A stretch of 64,000 bases of DNA, taken from positions 620,001 to 684,000 of the forward strand of contig NZ_JALIRM010000001.1 in NCBI RefSeq assembly GCF_022900255.1, read 5' to 3'. Below the pieces are notes generated by a model. That model was not told the DNA's origin. It did no database searches and saw nothing but the letters and a program-made list of their open reading frames with translations. A program made the position numbers and the translations under genes. The stretch comes from Lederbergia wuyishanensis (lineage in GTDB: Bacteria > Bacillota > Bacilli > Bacillales > Bacillaceae_C). Positions 43,089 through 51,880 of this stretch are shown here, piece after piece (the stretch's first letter is position 1; every line of letters begins with the position of its first letter).

Positions 43089-44471
43089 TTATGCTTTCCT
43101 TGTTGCTAAATCAATTCTTTCTCTTTTCGGATTTGCTTTCCAATCATCCCAATTTAATCCATACTCACTTAATACTTTTTCAATCCTACGCTTAAATGGT
43201 AGACCGTGCTCTCTTAATACATACTTCATTGGATCTTCTTGAGATTGTATCTTCTCATTTACCCAATCTATTAATTGTTGCTGAAAAGCTGATGCTTGAT
43301 CAGGAAGACTTTCAATCAGATTTATCTCTTCATTTGGATCTTCAATTAAGTCGTAAAGCTCCGCTGGAGGCCTCGTAAATGGTCCGGAATCATATGTTTC
43401 GATATATTTGTATTTCGCAGTTCGAATACCGCGGGCAGCTTGCCATGCGCATTCACTTAAGAAAACTTGGGTATGATGAACCTGCTTAGATCCATCAATT
43501 AGTGGTAATAGACTTTTTCCATCTAATCCTGGTGGTATTTCTAAATTGAGAGCTTCAAGTATAGTCGGCATAAGATCAGCATGCTGCACTAAGTTCTGAA
43601 TCCTTTTACCTGCAGGAATGCCATTTGGCCACCTTATAATTAAAGGGATATGGACAGTTTGATCGTATAAACCGCAGTGATCCCAATAAATATCGTGTTC
43701 TGTTAAGCTTTCTCCATGATCCCCAAACAAGACAAGCATTGTTTCATCTTTTATGCCTAACTCGTTGAGATACTCATCTAATTCTTTTAATAAATCGTCT
43801 AAATATCTAATCTCCGCATCGTATAATGCATTAACATAGTTTGAATCCGTTATATTTCCAAGTAAATCATAATGGTGATATTTAAAAAAAGGGTATGCAG
43901 GATGATTAAATGCACGTTCCATGCTTTTATTATTTGGATCATATTGATTTTTGTTAGAATCGTAAAATGCTGGGATATAATCTTTTGGTGGTAAATACGG
44001 GGTATGCGGATCCCAATAATGAAGAAATAAAAAGAAATCCTTGTCTTTATGCTCTTTGATCCATGGTTTGGCGAGACTATTTATTGTCTTTCCGTCAATC
44101 CATCTTGTTTTACCAACGGTGTTGATATAATAATGATATCCTCTTGCAAACCATTCTTTTAAATTGTATAAATTGTCTACTGCAGCTGTCGTGTATCCAG
44201 CATTTCGCAATATAGTCGGCAACCAATCCACTTCTTTAGGCAAATATGTTAACGATGAACCGTGTGATACAACACCAGTAGATAAACCGACTTTTCCAGT
44301 AAATATACTAGTGTGGGCGACTTCGGTAGGAATATCGGATGCGAAAGCGCTTTCAAACAGTACACCTTGATTTGCAATTTCATCAATATAAGGACTGGTA
44401 GGGAGTTGATATCCATAACACCCTAATCTATTTGCTCTTAATGTATCTAATGAGATAAATATGATTTTCAT
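43089..44471 (-). CDS. Sulfatase-superfamily hydrolase 2 (Thr nucleophile)
   Basis: A 460-residue sulfatase/alkaline phosphatase superfamily enzyme without signal peptide. The metal Asp lies in SLDTLRANR, and FGDHGESLTEHDIYWDHCGL and YDQTVHIPLIIRWP are intact. Where sulfatases have C/S-x-P-x-R this protein has TEVAHTSIFTG, so Thr49 is the likely nucleophile and His53 replaces Arg. Like its paralog at 29186-30580 it is cytoplasmic and should act after import. It starts the sulfatase-binding protein-opp segment and has its own promoter region with the shared operator-like motif. Confidence 0.82.
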   Translation of the reverse strand: MKIIFISLDTLRANRLGCYGYQLPTSPYIDEIANQGVLFESAFASDIPTEVAHTSIFTGKVGLSTGVVSHGSSLTYLPKEVDWLPTILRNAGYTTAAVDNLYNLKEWFARGYHYYINTVGKTRWIDGKTINSLAKPWIKEHKDKDFFLFLHYWDPHTPYLPPKDYIPAFYDSNKNQYDPNNKSMERAFNHPAYPFFKYHHYDLLGNITDSNYVNALYDAEIRYLDDLLKELDEYLNELGIKDETMLVLFGDHGESLTEHDIYWDHCGLYDQTVHIPLIIRWPNGIPAGKRIQNLVQHADLMPTILEALNLEIPPGLDGKSLLPLIDGSKQVHHTQVFLSECAWQAARGIRTAKYKYIETYDSGPFTRPPAELYDLIEDPNEEINLIESLPDQASAFQQQLIDWVNEKIQSQEDPMKYVLREHGLPFKRRIEKVLSEYGLNWDDWKANPKRERIDLATRKA

Positions 44472-44495
44472 TGTAGCCCCCTATGCTCTTGATAC

Positions 44496-44524
44496 AAAAT
44501 AGTTTTTATATGGAACTAAGTTAA
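44496..44524 (-). promoter_or_regulatory. Promoter of sulfatase-like gene 2
   Basis: TTAACT (44519-44524) and TATTTT (44496-44501) are spaced by 17 bp on the minus strand. Both hexamers are weak, consistent with activator control from the site at 44557-44597. Confidence 0.45.
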
Positions 44525-44556
44525 GTATCATTGTACTTTCTAAAATTTCTTAATTC

Positions 44557-44597
44557 ATGGTCAAAAAGGACATTTTCATAGCGCATTTGGCCAAATG
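44557..44597 (-). promoter_or_regulatory. Putative AraC operator, copy 2, plus palindrome
   Basis: ATGGTCAA-AAAGGA-CATTTT (44557-44576, plus reading) matches the element at 32924-32943 at 16 of 20 positions. Seven bases on lies the perfect 14-bp palindrome CATTTGGCCAAATG (44584-44597), whose core ATTTGGCCA also occurs at copy 1. Confidence 0.45.
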
Positions 44598-44665
44598 TTG
44601 GATATACTTCCGATTTTCTTTATATATAATTGTTTTTTCGGAGAAAAATAAAGATAAAAGTAAAT

Positions 44666-44698
44666 GAAAAAAGGCAAAGTCAAAATGACAATGCCCTT
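44666..44698 (-). terminator. Terminator after DDAH-like gene
   Basis: GGCAAAGTC (44673-44681) and GACAATGCC (44687-44695) form a stem with one mismatch, ending in TTTTTTCATTT in the minus direction. Confidence 0.65.
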
Positions 44699-44711
44699 TA
44701 TACCTCTCACT

Positions 44712-45575
44712 TTATTTATATTCTTCTCTTAATATAGGTAATGTACAGCAACGAAATGAACCCCCTGATTTAATGATTTCTGATATATCTACTTCAATTA
44801 CTTCAAATCCATTTTCTTTAAGCTTTCTATTTACATCTTTATTAATTGGCAAGCTAAATACCCTTTTCTTCCCTATTGATAATACATTGGTTCCTAGTGT
44901 AAATTGTTCATCTTTCGAAACTTCGATTAAACGAAACCTTGTCTTTAAAAATTCAATCGTTTTTTGTTCCAACGCTTCAGGAAAATATAAAGCTTCATCA
45001 GGGGATAGAATATTAAATACACAGTCTAAATGGAGATACTTTTCTTTAAATGGGATTGGCACAATTTCGTAATCTGTTAAATGTTTTTTCAGTTGTTCCA
45101 CAGCCTTGCTATTGGTCCGACTGCTAATCCCGATATATACTGTATTTTTGTCTATAATTACGTCTCCGCCTTCGATTATGCCTGTTGTTAAGTCTTGAAC
45201 CTGGATTCCTTTACCCATTAAGATATTCTTTAATATCTCTTCCTCACCTAATCTAATATCACTGGCCATCTCTGCAACAAATAATGTGTTCCCTATAGTA
45301 AAACCGATATCACGAGTAAAAACTTGTTCGGGATATTTTTTGGATGGAGGAATAAGAATTACATCTACACCTTGTTGTTCAAGCGACCTTATAAATTCCC
45401 TATGTTGAGTAGTCGCAAGATCTGAATCGATATTTTCTTCTTTATATTGTTTTTGTGTTTCATTTATAACCTCTTTAATTTCCATATGCTTAGGCTGGCA
45501 TAAAATTACTTTATGTAATGTTTCATATTCTGTATCACAAAAAACCTTCAATTGTCTTTCAAAAGCTAATGCCAT
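44712..45575 (-). CDS. Dimethylarginine dimethylaminohydrolase / arginine deiminase-like protein
   Basis: A 287-residue guanidino-modifying enzyme. Motifs: FTRDIGFTIGN, EGGDVIID, the catalytic His in HLDCVFNIL and the catalytic Cys in GGSFRCCTLP at the C-terminus. The length favours DDAH (dimethylarginine to citrulline) or a related amidinohydrolase over the longer arginine deiminase. Start chosen at ATG 45575 behind AGGAGG. It stands alone between terminators, so its link to the island is unclear. Confidence 0.82.
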   Translation of the reverse strand: MALAFERQLKVFCDTEYETLHKVILCQPKHMEIKEVINETQKQYKEENIDSDLATTQHREFIRSLEQQGVDVILIPPSKKYPEQVFTRDIGFTIGNTLFVAEMASDIRLGEEEILKNILMGKGIQVQDLTTGIIEGGDVIIDKNTVYIGISSRTNSKAVEQLKKHLTDYEIVPIPFKEKYLHLDCVFNILSPDEALYFPEALEQKTIEFLKTRFRLIEVSKDEQFTLGTNVLSIGKKRVFSLPINKDVNRKLKENGFEVIEVDISEIIKSGGSFRCCTLPILREEYK

Positions 45576-45666
45576 TTGAAATCCTCCTAATAATTTTATA
45601 TTATGTTTTCCAGACACGTATCTCCTATTCCCCTCACTACATTACATTTAAACAAAATATGGTTTC

Positions 45667-45713
45667 AAAAAAAGCAAGAGTTAGAAAAATTGATAGTTTT
45701 TCTAACTCCTGCT
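45667..45713 (-). terminator. Terminator after MFS gene
   Basis: A long stem AGCAAGAGTTAGAAAAA pairing with TTTTTCTAACTCCTGCT (one mismatch) between A- and T-runs; it ends the ROK-MFS unit before the DDAH-like gene. Confidence 0.85.
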
Positions 45714-45783
45714 TTTTTTTTGATTGGCTAAATTTAAAATCGATAATTCATTCGTGGAACATTACACTCTGTTCGTTTGATTC

Positions 45784-47013
45784 TTAGCTTGCCGATGAAT
45801 TTGATATGCTAGGTAATGAAAGATGCTTTTTTCTTAAATGTTTATTTAATTTCTCTGACACTAAAAGCATTGATACCACAAAAAGAACAATAAATAACGG
45901 GAACAGTTTTATTGTTGAATGAGATGCAATGAAACCAAATAGGGGTGGTAAGAAAGTACTTCCTGTGTAAGCAAAAGCCATTTGATAACCTATAATTGTT
46001 TGTGAATGTTCTTTACTAAAACGAGTTGGTGTTTCATGTAACATACTTGGAAAAATAGGAGCAAGACCTAGCCCAACCAAAATAAAACCTACTAATGAGA
46101 ATATAGTGGTTAAGGGCAAGAGAAGAAATAATGCACCAATTAACGCAATGATTTGCCCACCTCTTATAAGCATTTTGTTTCTTACTTTTAACGTAATAAA
46201 TCCTGTTATCAATCTTCCAACAGTAATACCACCGTAATATAAAGAAACCCATCTTGCAGCAACCTCTACTGGTAAATCTTTTACACTTACCAAAAAACTA
46301 CTTCCCCAAAGCCCCATAGTTGCTTCCGCACCACAGTAGAATAGAAAAGATAATAGAGCTAACTTAACTCCTCTAATTTTCAAAGGTTTTATATTTCTAA
46401 CATTTTCATCAGCGGAAGTGTTTGCGGCATCTTTATCCTCATTTGCAACATTATTACTTCGACTCGCGACTTTATCCCATAAAGGCAAGCTAAAAAAAAG
46501 AATAATAACTAGAGCAAACTGAATTCCTGCAATCGCAAAATAGCCATTTCTCCAAGCATTTTGTTCTGAAATAAACTGTGCCATAATGATAGGACCAAGA
46601 GTGGCACCTACTCCCCAGAAACAATGTAGCCAACTCATATGATGAGCTTTGTAATGAGTAGCAACATAATTGTTTAATGCTGCATCTACAGAACCTGCAC
46701 CTAATCCAAGTGGAATAGCAAAAATTACTAACCATAATAGTGATGGTGCATATGTAAAACCAAGTAAAGCAGCCGCTGTCATTAATACACTCACAAATGT
46801 AACTTTTCCGGTTCCAAATTTATGAATAACAATACCACTAGCTAAACTAGAAATAATTGTGCTCCCAGCAATCGTCATGAAAAGCAGCCCTGCTGTTTCT
46901 AGCCTTGCCCCGTACTCAGGTTGCATTGCTGGCCAAGCTACTCCTAATAATGAGTCCGGTAAACCTAAACTAATAAATGCTAAATATATAATAATTAAAA
47001 AGAATGTTGCCAT
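45784..47013 (-). CDS. MFS transporter, FucP/sugar-like
   Basis: A 409-residue major facilitator with twelve transmembrane segments. The opening FISLGLPDSLLGVAWPAM and the SVDAALNNYVATHYKA segment in helix 4 are typical of sugar:H+ symporters of the FucP/YfkF type. It lies 37 bp after a ROK regulator on the same strand, so a sugar substrate sensed by that ROK protein is likely. It could supply rhamnose or an island-derived sugar, but nothing in the sequence proves it. Confidence 0.82.
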   Translation of the reverse strand: MATFFLIIIYLAFISLGLPDSLLGVAWPAMQPEYGARLETAGLLFMTIAGSTIISSLASGIVIHKFGTGKVTFVSVLMTAAALLGFTYAPSLLWLVIFAIPLGLGAGSVDAALNNYVATHYKAHHMSWLHCFWGVGATLGPIIMAQFISEQNAWRNGYFAIAGIQFALVIILFFSLPLWDKVASRSNNVANEDKDAANTSADENVRNIKPLKIRGVKLALLSFLFYCGAEATMGLWGSSFLVSVKDLPVEVAARWVSLYYGGITVGRLITGFITLKVRNKMLIRGGQIIALIGALFLLLPLTTIFSLVGFILVGLGLAPIFPSMLHETPTRFSKEHSQTIIGYQMAFAYTGSTFLPPLFGFIASHSTIKLFPLFIVLFVVSMLLVSEKLNKHLRKKHLSLPSISNSSAS

Positions 47014-47050
47014 TTATTAAACCGCCTTTTACTATTATGTCGTGCTTCTC

Positions 47051-48064
47051 CTACATGCTTGTATTAGAAATCATTAAATCAATACCAAGACTTTGTAATC
47101 CGTGCAGATAGTCTTGTTTCCATTCACTCATTTTAATTTCTGGAAGATGTTCTCGAGGAATATATTTTGAACTTGATAATGTAATTTTCTCTATAATAGA
47201 TGTGGTCACTTCGTCATTACAAAATATAAATGTATGAGGGTTAATGATAGCTGTAACAGAGGCAATTAATCTAGCAACTGCATCAATTTGATTATCCTCA
47301 TGAAATGACTTACTTTTATTCCCTATTTCTTGAAGGAAATTATGATTGTCATATAAAGGGACAAATGAAACCTCCCCTGAGAAAAAAGTACTGCCTCTAA
47401 CTACTTTTCCATTAATCAAAATCCCTGACCCTGGTCCATTTTGTCCGTAAGATAAATAGATCATTGATTGATCTTCCTTAATTGCTTTATATTTGTAATA
47501 TCCTAGTACTGCAGCATTCATATCGTTTTCTACTACAACCGGGATGGAAAAATAATCTTCAAAGTACTTTTTCAAGTCAACATCTTGGAAATATTCGTAG
47601 TCTGGTATAAAAAATACTCGCCCATTATCTACAGAGCCTGGAACTCCAATGGCAATAGAACTAATCTTTGGATACTTCAAAAATATACCTTCTATTAGTT
47701 TGGTTAGTTTATCTATATTATCTACACTATTTGTTTTACTCTGTTCTTTAACTTTACCTAAGCAATTAAAAATTGAAAAATTTGTCTCTGTTCTTTCCAA
47801 AAATATTGCTAATCCTAACATATGCTCAGGATTGTAAGCATATCTTTTCGCTCTTCTTCCCCCGCTGGATTGATCGAGACCTACCGATATAATCTCTCCT
47901 TCCTTTTCCATCTTCGATAAAAACTTACTAATGGTGGGGAAACTAATACCCAATGCATCGCTAAGTTCAACTTTTGTTGAACTGCCTTGTTCTAAAAGAG
48001 TTGCACGAATTCTACGATGAATAACCGATTTCATTGTCTTTGGTGTAGTGAAATGATCGTTCAA
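47051..48064 (-). CDS. ROK-family transcriptional regulator
   Basis: A 337-residue ROK protein: N-terminal winged HTH (STKVELSDALGISFPTISKF) and a ROK domain with degenerate ATP motifs. The zinc motif CxCGxxGC of true ROK kinases is absent, so this is a regulator, not a kinase. I choose TTG 48064, six bases after GAGGTG, over the GTG at 48073 that overlaps that site. It should control the MFS gene 37 bp downstream. Confidence 0.82.
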   Translation of the reverse strand: MNDHFTTPKTMKSVIHRRIRATLLEQGSSTKVELSDALGISFPTISKFLSKMEKEGEIISVGLDQSSGGRRAKRYAYNPEHMLGLAIFLERTETNFSIFNCLGKVKEQSKTNSVDNIDKLTKLIEGIFLKYPKISSIAIGVPGSVDNGRVFFIPDYEYFQDVDLKKYFEDYFSIPVVVENDMNAAVLGYYKYKAIKEDQSMIYLSYGQNGPGSGILINGKVVRGSTFFSGEVSFVPLYDNHNFLQEIGNKSKSFHEDNQIDAVARLIASVTAIINPHTFIFCNDEVTTSIIEKITLSSSKYIPREHLPEIKMSEWKQDYLHGLQSLGIDLMISNTSM

Positions 48065-48151
48065 TAAAAACACCTCATTATCCTGCGAACTTATTAAACT
48101 TCTTTAATAAGTATTGTTCATAATATAGCATAGCCTTTTTTAGTAAACAAC

Positions 48152-48175
48152 AAAAAAACGCTCATTCTGAACGTT
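48152..48175 (-). terminator. Terminator after DinB-like gene
   Basis: AACGTTCA and TGAGCGTT form an 8-bp stem (one G-T) around a 3-base loop, followed by TTTTTTT in the minus direction. Confidence 0.75.
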
Positions 48176-48191
48176 TTTAAGTAAAGTATTA

Positions 48192-48728
48192 TTAAGGCTT
48201 ATGTTTTTTCAACATTTCTTGTAAATATGATTCTGATTTTCCTTTCGGGATACTCAAGCTTTCCCAATTATCACCTTTAAGTTGTTTACCAATATAAACA
48301 ATCTGCCCAATATGATAGGAATAATGGGCTAACTGTCTTTCAATCGCATCAATAACTAAATGTTTTTCGCCACGGATATATATATCTTTCAATAAATCTG
48401 TTTCATTCAAACTTTCTAAGGTTTTGAAAAGGACACTCCAGCCTTTTTCCAAATTTAAGATCATTTCTTTTTTGGAAATTGTATCATCAGCGAATTCTAT
48501 TTCTCGATTCCTATCAGGCTTTTCACCGTCCGAATGTAGAAAATCAGTCCATCTTGAAATCATGTTTCCGCTTAAATGTTTTGCAATAATAGCAATACTA
48601 TTTGAATAATCATTCATTCTCCAATGAATCTCTTCTTCTGATAATTGTTCGATAGTTTTATCTCCGAGAGCTTTGACACTTTTAAATCTTTCAATAACGA
48701 TTTTTAAATACTCAGTTCCAATATTCAT
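48192..48728 (-). CDS. DUF1572 / DinB-like protein
   Basis: A 178-residue four-helix-bundle protein of the DUF1572/DinB-YfiT superfamily. Candidate metal His residues are in AKHLSGN and the AHYSYHIGQIVYIGK motif. Related proteins are thiol-dependent metalloenzymes of unknown substrate. It lies 46 bp after the racemase gene on the same strand. Confidence 0.75.
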   Translation of the reverse strand: MNIGTEYLKIVIERFKSVKALGDKTIEQLSEEEIHWRMNDYSNSIAIIAKHLSGNMISRWTDFLHSDGEKPDRNREIEFADDTISKKEMILNLEKGWSVLFKTLESLNETDLLKDIYIRGEKHLVIDAIERQLAHYSYHIGQIVYIGKQLKGDNWESLSIPKGKSESYLQEMLKKHKP

Positions 48729-48774
48729 TGGATTCCTCCTAAATATATAGTTCCTATAATATATTCCAAGGAGT

Positions 48775-49476
48775 CTATTTATATTTTGCTATTTTCACAA
48801 CTTGTTTTGCAATTATTTCATTTGGATCAATTAAGGGAACCTCTGTTTTAACTTCGGATAAAATAATTGGAATTTCAGTACAGCCCATAATAACTGCTTC
48901 AGCTCCACTCTTAACCAAGGAGTCTGCTGCATCTTTTATTTTCTTTACGTTTTCAGTATTTTTCCCATGATACTTAAAGGAAAAGATGGCTTCATGCACA
49001 TTTTTTTGTAAATCATCAGGAAGCAAGACAATGTTTAAGTTTTGTTTATCTAGGCTCTTTTGGAAAATTCCCGTCTTCATCGCTCCCATAGTCGCAAGTA
49101 CCCCAACTTTATTAATATTGGATTCAATTAAATTATTCACTGTTTCCTCTATAATGTGTAAAACCTTAATCCCCACAGCATCATTAACATAATCATAATA
49201 ATAATGTGCTGTATTCGCACAAATGATAATAACATCTGCTCCAGCCCTTTCTAAGTTTCGAGCTGTTTGCGCCATAGCAGGGCCAGGATTTTCAGTTCCT
49301 AGTAAAATAGCATCCTGCCTACTTGGCATTTTAGGATTACTATCAATGATGATTCTTAAATGATCCTCATCTTTTTCAGCAAATGTGTATTCAGTAATTT
49401 TTTGATAAATGTCGATGGTAGCTTCAGGTCCCATTCCACCTAGTAAGCCTACAATCTTCTCTCTGTGTGCACTCAT
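48775..49476 (-). CDS. Aspartate/glutamate racemase family protein
   Basis: A 233-residue cofactor-independent racemase. Both catalytic cysteines are present: ICANTAHYYYD in the first half and MGCTEIPIIL in the second; GLLGGMGPEAT opens the protein. It is translationally coupled (ATGA) to the dicarboxylate/amino acid symporter upstream, so racemisation of an imported Asp or Glu is a good guess. Confidence 0.88.
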   Translation of the reverse strand: MSAHREKIVGLLGGMGPEATIDIYQKITEYTFAEKDEDHLRIIIDSNPKMPSRQDAILLGTENPGPAMAQTARNLERAGADVIIICANTAHYYYDYVNDAVGIKVLHIIEETVNNLIESNINKVGVLATMGAMKTGIFQKSLDKQNLNIVLLPDDLQKNVHEAIFSFKYHGKNTENVKKIKDAADSLVKSGAEAVIMGCTEIPIILSEVKTEVPLIDPNEIIAKQVVKIAKYK

Positions 49477-50654
49477 TTTTTATTACCCACAATTGCGGCT
49501 ACAACTACAGATCCAACAACATTTATAGTTGTAATTCCCATATCCATTATTCTAAAAATGCCTGCTAAAAGACCGATGACTTCGATTGGCAAGTTTAAAG
49601 AAGTTAAGAAAATAGTTGTCGCTACAAAGATTCCACCAGGAATGCCTGGACTTCCTAATGTCATCAGAACACCAAGTAAAACGGCTATAACTTGTTCACT
49701 AATTGACATTTCTAAACCCGTTAATTGAGTAACAAAAATGGCTACAACTCCAAACCATAGAGCATTTCCATCCATATTCATTGAAGCACCTAAAGGAATC
49801 GTTAATCCAACAACATCTTTTGGTAATTTTAGCTCTTCTTCTGATGTTTTAATGGATACCGGCATCGTTGCTTTTGTACTACATGTAGTAAAGCTTGTTA
49901 TCCAAACTGGACTGATTTTTTTGAAAAATTGAAACGGATTTTTCTTTGTAAAAAGGAAATAAAGAATAAAATAAACTAATAATAATTGCAAGAATAAACC
50001 TACATAAATCGAGCCAATGAACTTTGTTAAAGGTCCAATGACAGATGTTCCATATTTACCAGCAGTAACAGCCATCAATGCAAATACACCGTATGGAGAA
50101 AGCAATAAAACGATATTTAATACTTTCATAATATAGTTGTTTAACGTTTGGAACATAATTTGGATTTTATTTCGATCATGTTCCTTTAACAATAAAATGG
50201 CTACACCCGAAAATAGTGCAAACACGATGACTTGTAGAATATTTCCTTCTGACATCGATTGAATAATATTTGTCGGAAACATTTCTGTTATGACACTACT
50301 AAATGTTGGAGCATGATCAACCTTGTCTACTTCTGGTAAGTCACCTAATACTAGTCCTTTACCGGGTTTAATCACATTTCCTACCAAGATTCCGATTGCT
50401 GCAGCAATTAAAGTAGTGGACATAAATAGAACAATCAATTTACTTCCAATCACTCCAAGCCTTTTGACATCTCCCATACTAATAATTGCTGTTACAACAC
50501 TAAAAAAGATAAGTGGCACTACTGCCATTTGTAAGGCTCTCAAAAAAATAGTTCCTATAAAACCGATAGCTTCAATCTTCGGTCCTACTATAAAACCAAT
50601 TATGGCGCCAAGCACCATTCCTATTAATGTTTTTGTAGATAATGATAATTTCAT
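49473..50654 (-). CDS. Dicarboxylate/amino acid:cation symporter (DAACS)
   Basis: A 393-residue sodium/proton-coupled carrier of the GltP/DctA family. The ligand-binding region is recognisable: FTTCSTKATMPVS hairpin, MNMDGNALW in helix 7 and GSPGIPGGIF in hairpin 2. Eight membrane helices fit the family. Substrate is probably aspartate, glutamate or a C4-dicarboxylate; the coupled racemase gene favours an amino acid. Confidence 0.9.
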   Translation of the reverse strand: MKLSLSTKTLIGMVLGAIIGFIVGPKIEAIGFIGTIFLRALQMAVVPLIFFSVVTAIISMGDVKRLGVIGSKLIVLFMSTTLIAAAIGILVGNVIKPGKGLVLGDLPEVDKVDHAPTFSSVITEMFPTNIIQSMSEGNILQVIVFALFSGVAILLLKEHDRNKIQIMFQTLNNYIMKVLNIVLLLSPYGVFALMAVTAGKYGTSVIGPLTKFIGSIYVGLFLQLLLVYFILYFLFTKKNPFQFFKKISPVWITSFTTCSTKATMPVSIKTSEEELKLPKDVVGLTIPLGASMNMDGNALWFGVVAIFVTQLTGLEMSISEQVIAVLLGVLMTLGSPGIPGGIFVATTIFLTSLNLPIEVIGLLAGIFRIMDMGITTINVVGSVVVAAIVGNKK

Positions 50655-50711
50655 AAACTCTAACCTCTCTTGTTGAATTTATTATGTAAAATGAATATTA
50701 GAAAAACTCTT

Positions 50712-50755
50712 AATAAAAAGAAACCATAGCTAGTGGCATTTCCCACTTGCTATGG
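50712..50755 (-). terminator. Terminator after ilvE
   Basis: CCATAGC (50724-50730) pairs with GCTATGG (50749-50755) and the stem extends inward (AGTGG/CCACT); TTTCTTTTTATT follows in the minus direction. Confidence 0.85.
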
Positions 50756-50775
50756 CAACTATGGAAATATCTCTT

Positions 50776-51849
50776 TTACTCCACATTCACTCTCCACCCA
50801 AATGGATCTTCTACTGCTCCTGTTTGGATTCCAGTTAATGAATCATATATTTTTTTTGATAACTCGCCTGTTTTTCCATTATTAATAATGATTTTTTCTC
50901 CATGCCAAGATAACTCGCCGATTGGTGAAATGACTGCTGCTGTTCCTGTACCGAAAGCTTCTTCCAATTCTCCTGCATGGTAAGCTTGGAAAATTTCATC
51001 AATGGATATTTTCCTTTCGGCTACTGGAATTTCCCAATAGTTTAAAAGTTCTAAAACGGATTTTCTAGTAATACCCTCTAGGATACTTCCATTTAATTCA
51101 GGAGTTACAACTTCTCCATTTATTTTAAAGAAAACATTCATACTTCCCACTTCTTCTATATACTTATGCTCTTTTCCATCAAGCCATAAAACTTGTGAAT
51201 AACCATCCGCTTCTGCTTCTTCTTGCGCTTTTAAGGATGCAGCGTAATTTCCTGCGGTTTTCGCATTTCCTGTTCCACCTTTAACAGCGCGGACAAAATC
51301 ACTTTCTACTGCAATTTTAACAGGATTAATTCCTTCCTTATAATAAGCACCTACAGGTGATAGGATAATCATAAATTTATACGTATTTGAAGGAGCTACG
51401 CCTAAGTAAGGTTCATCTGCAAAAATAAATGGACGGACGTAGAGTGAAGTACCTTCTACATTCGGAACCCAATCCTTATCAATAGAAATTAGTTTTTTTA
51501 ATGCAAATAAAGCAAATTCTTCGTCAATTTCAGGTATGCATAGTCTTTCATTGGAGCGATTCAATCTTTTCATATTTTCGTCTGGTCTAAATAATACAAC
51601 TTCATTTTCTTTCGTGACGTAAGCTTTAAGTCCTTCAAAAACAGTTTGACCATAATGAAAAATAATCGAAGCAGGATCCAAAGTAATTGGCTGATATGGA
51701 ACAATTCTTGCATCGTGCCAACCTTTTCCTTTCGTATAATCCATTACAAACATATGGTCTGTAAACACAGTACCAAAGGATAGTTGGTTAAATGCAGGCT
51801 TTTCTTTTTTGTTTGTGCTAAGCTGCACATCAATTTGATAATCTTTCAA
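50776..51849 (-). CDS. ilvE: Branched-chain amino acid aminotransferase
   Basis: PLP-dependent transaminase (fold type IV) of about 357 residues for Leu, Ile and Val. The PLP Lys lies in AVKGGTGNAKTAGNYA, and FTDHMFVMDY and LDGKEHKYIEEVGSMN are family hallmarks. The AAAGGAG site touches the ATG at 51858, so TTG 51849, nine bases on, is the better start; a longer frame to 51906 would overlap proA. It lies directly after proA and may be cotranscribed with it. Confidence 0.93.
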   Translation of the reverse strand: MKDYQIDVQLSTNKKEKPAFNQLSFGTVFTDHMFVMDYTKGKGWHDARIVPYQPITLDPASIIFHYGQTVFEGLKAYVTKENEVVLFRPDENMKRLNRSNERLCIPEIDEEFALFALKKLISIDKDWVPNVEGTSLYVRPFIFADEPYLGVAPSNTYKFMIILSPVGAYYKEGINPVKIAVESDFVRAVKGGTGNAKTAGNYAASLKAQEEAEADGYSQVLWLDGKEHKYIEEVGSMNVFFKINGEVVTPELNGSILEGITRKSVLELLNYWEIPVAERKISIDEIFQAYHAGELEEAFGTGTAAVISPIGELSWHGEKIIINNGKTGELSKKIYDSLTGIQTGAVEDPFGWRVNVE

Positions 51850-51880
51850 AAGTGCCATCTCCTTTAAGTCGTTCACTCTA

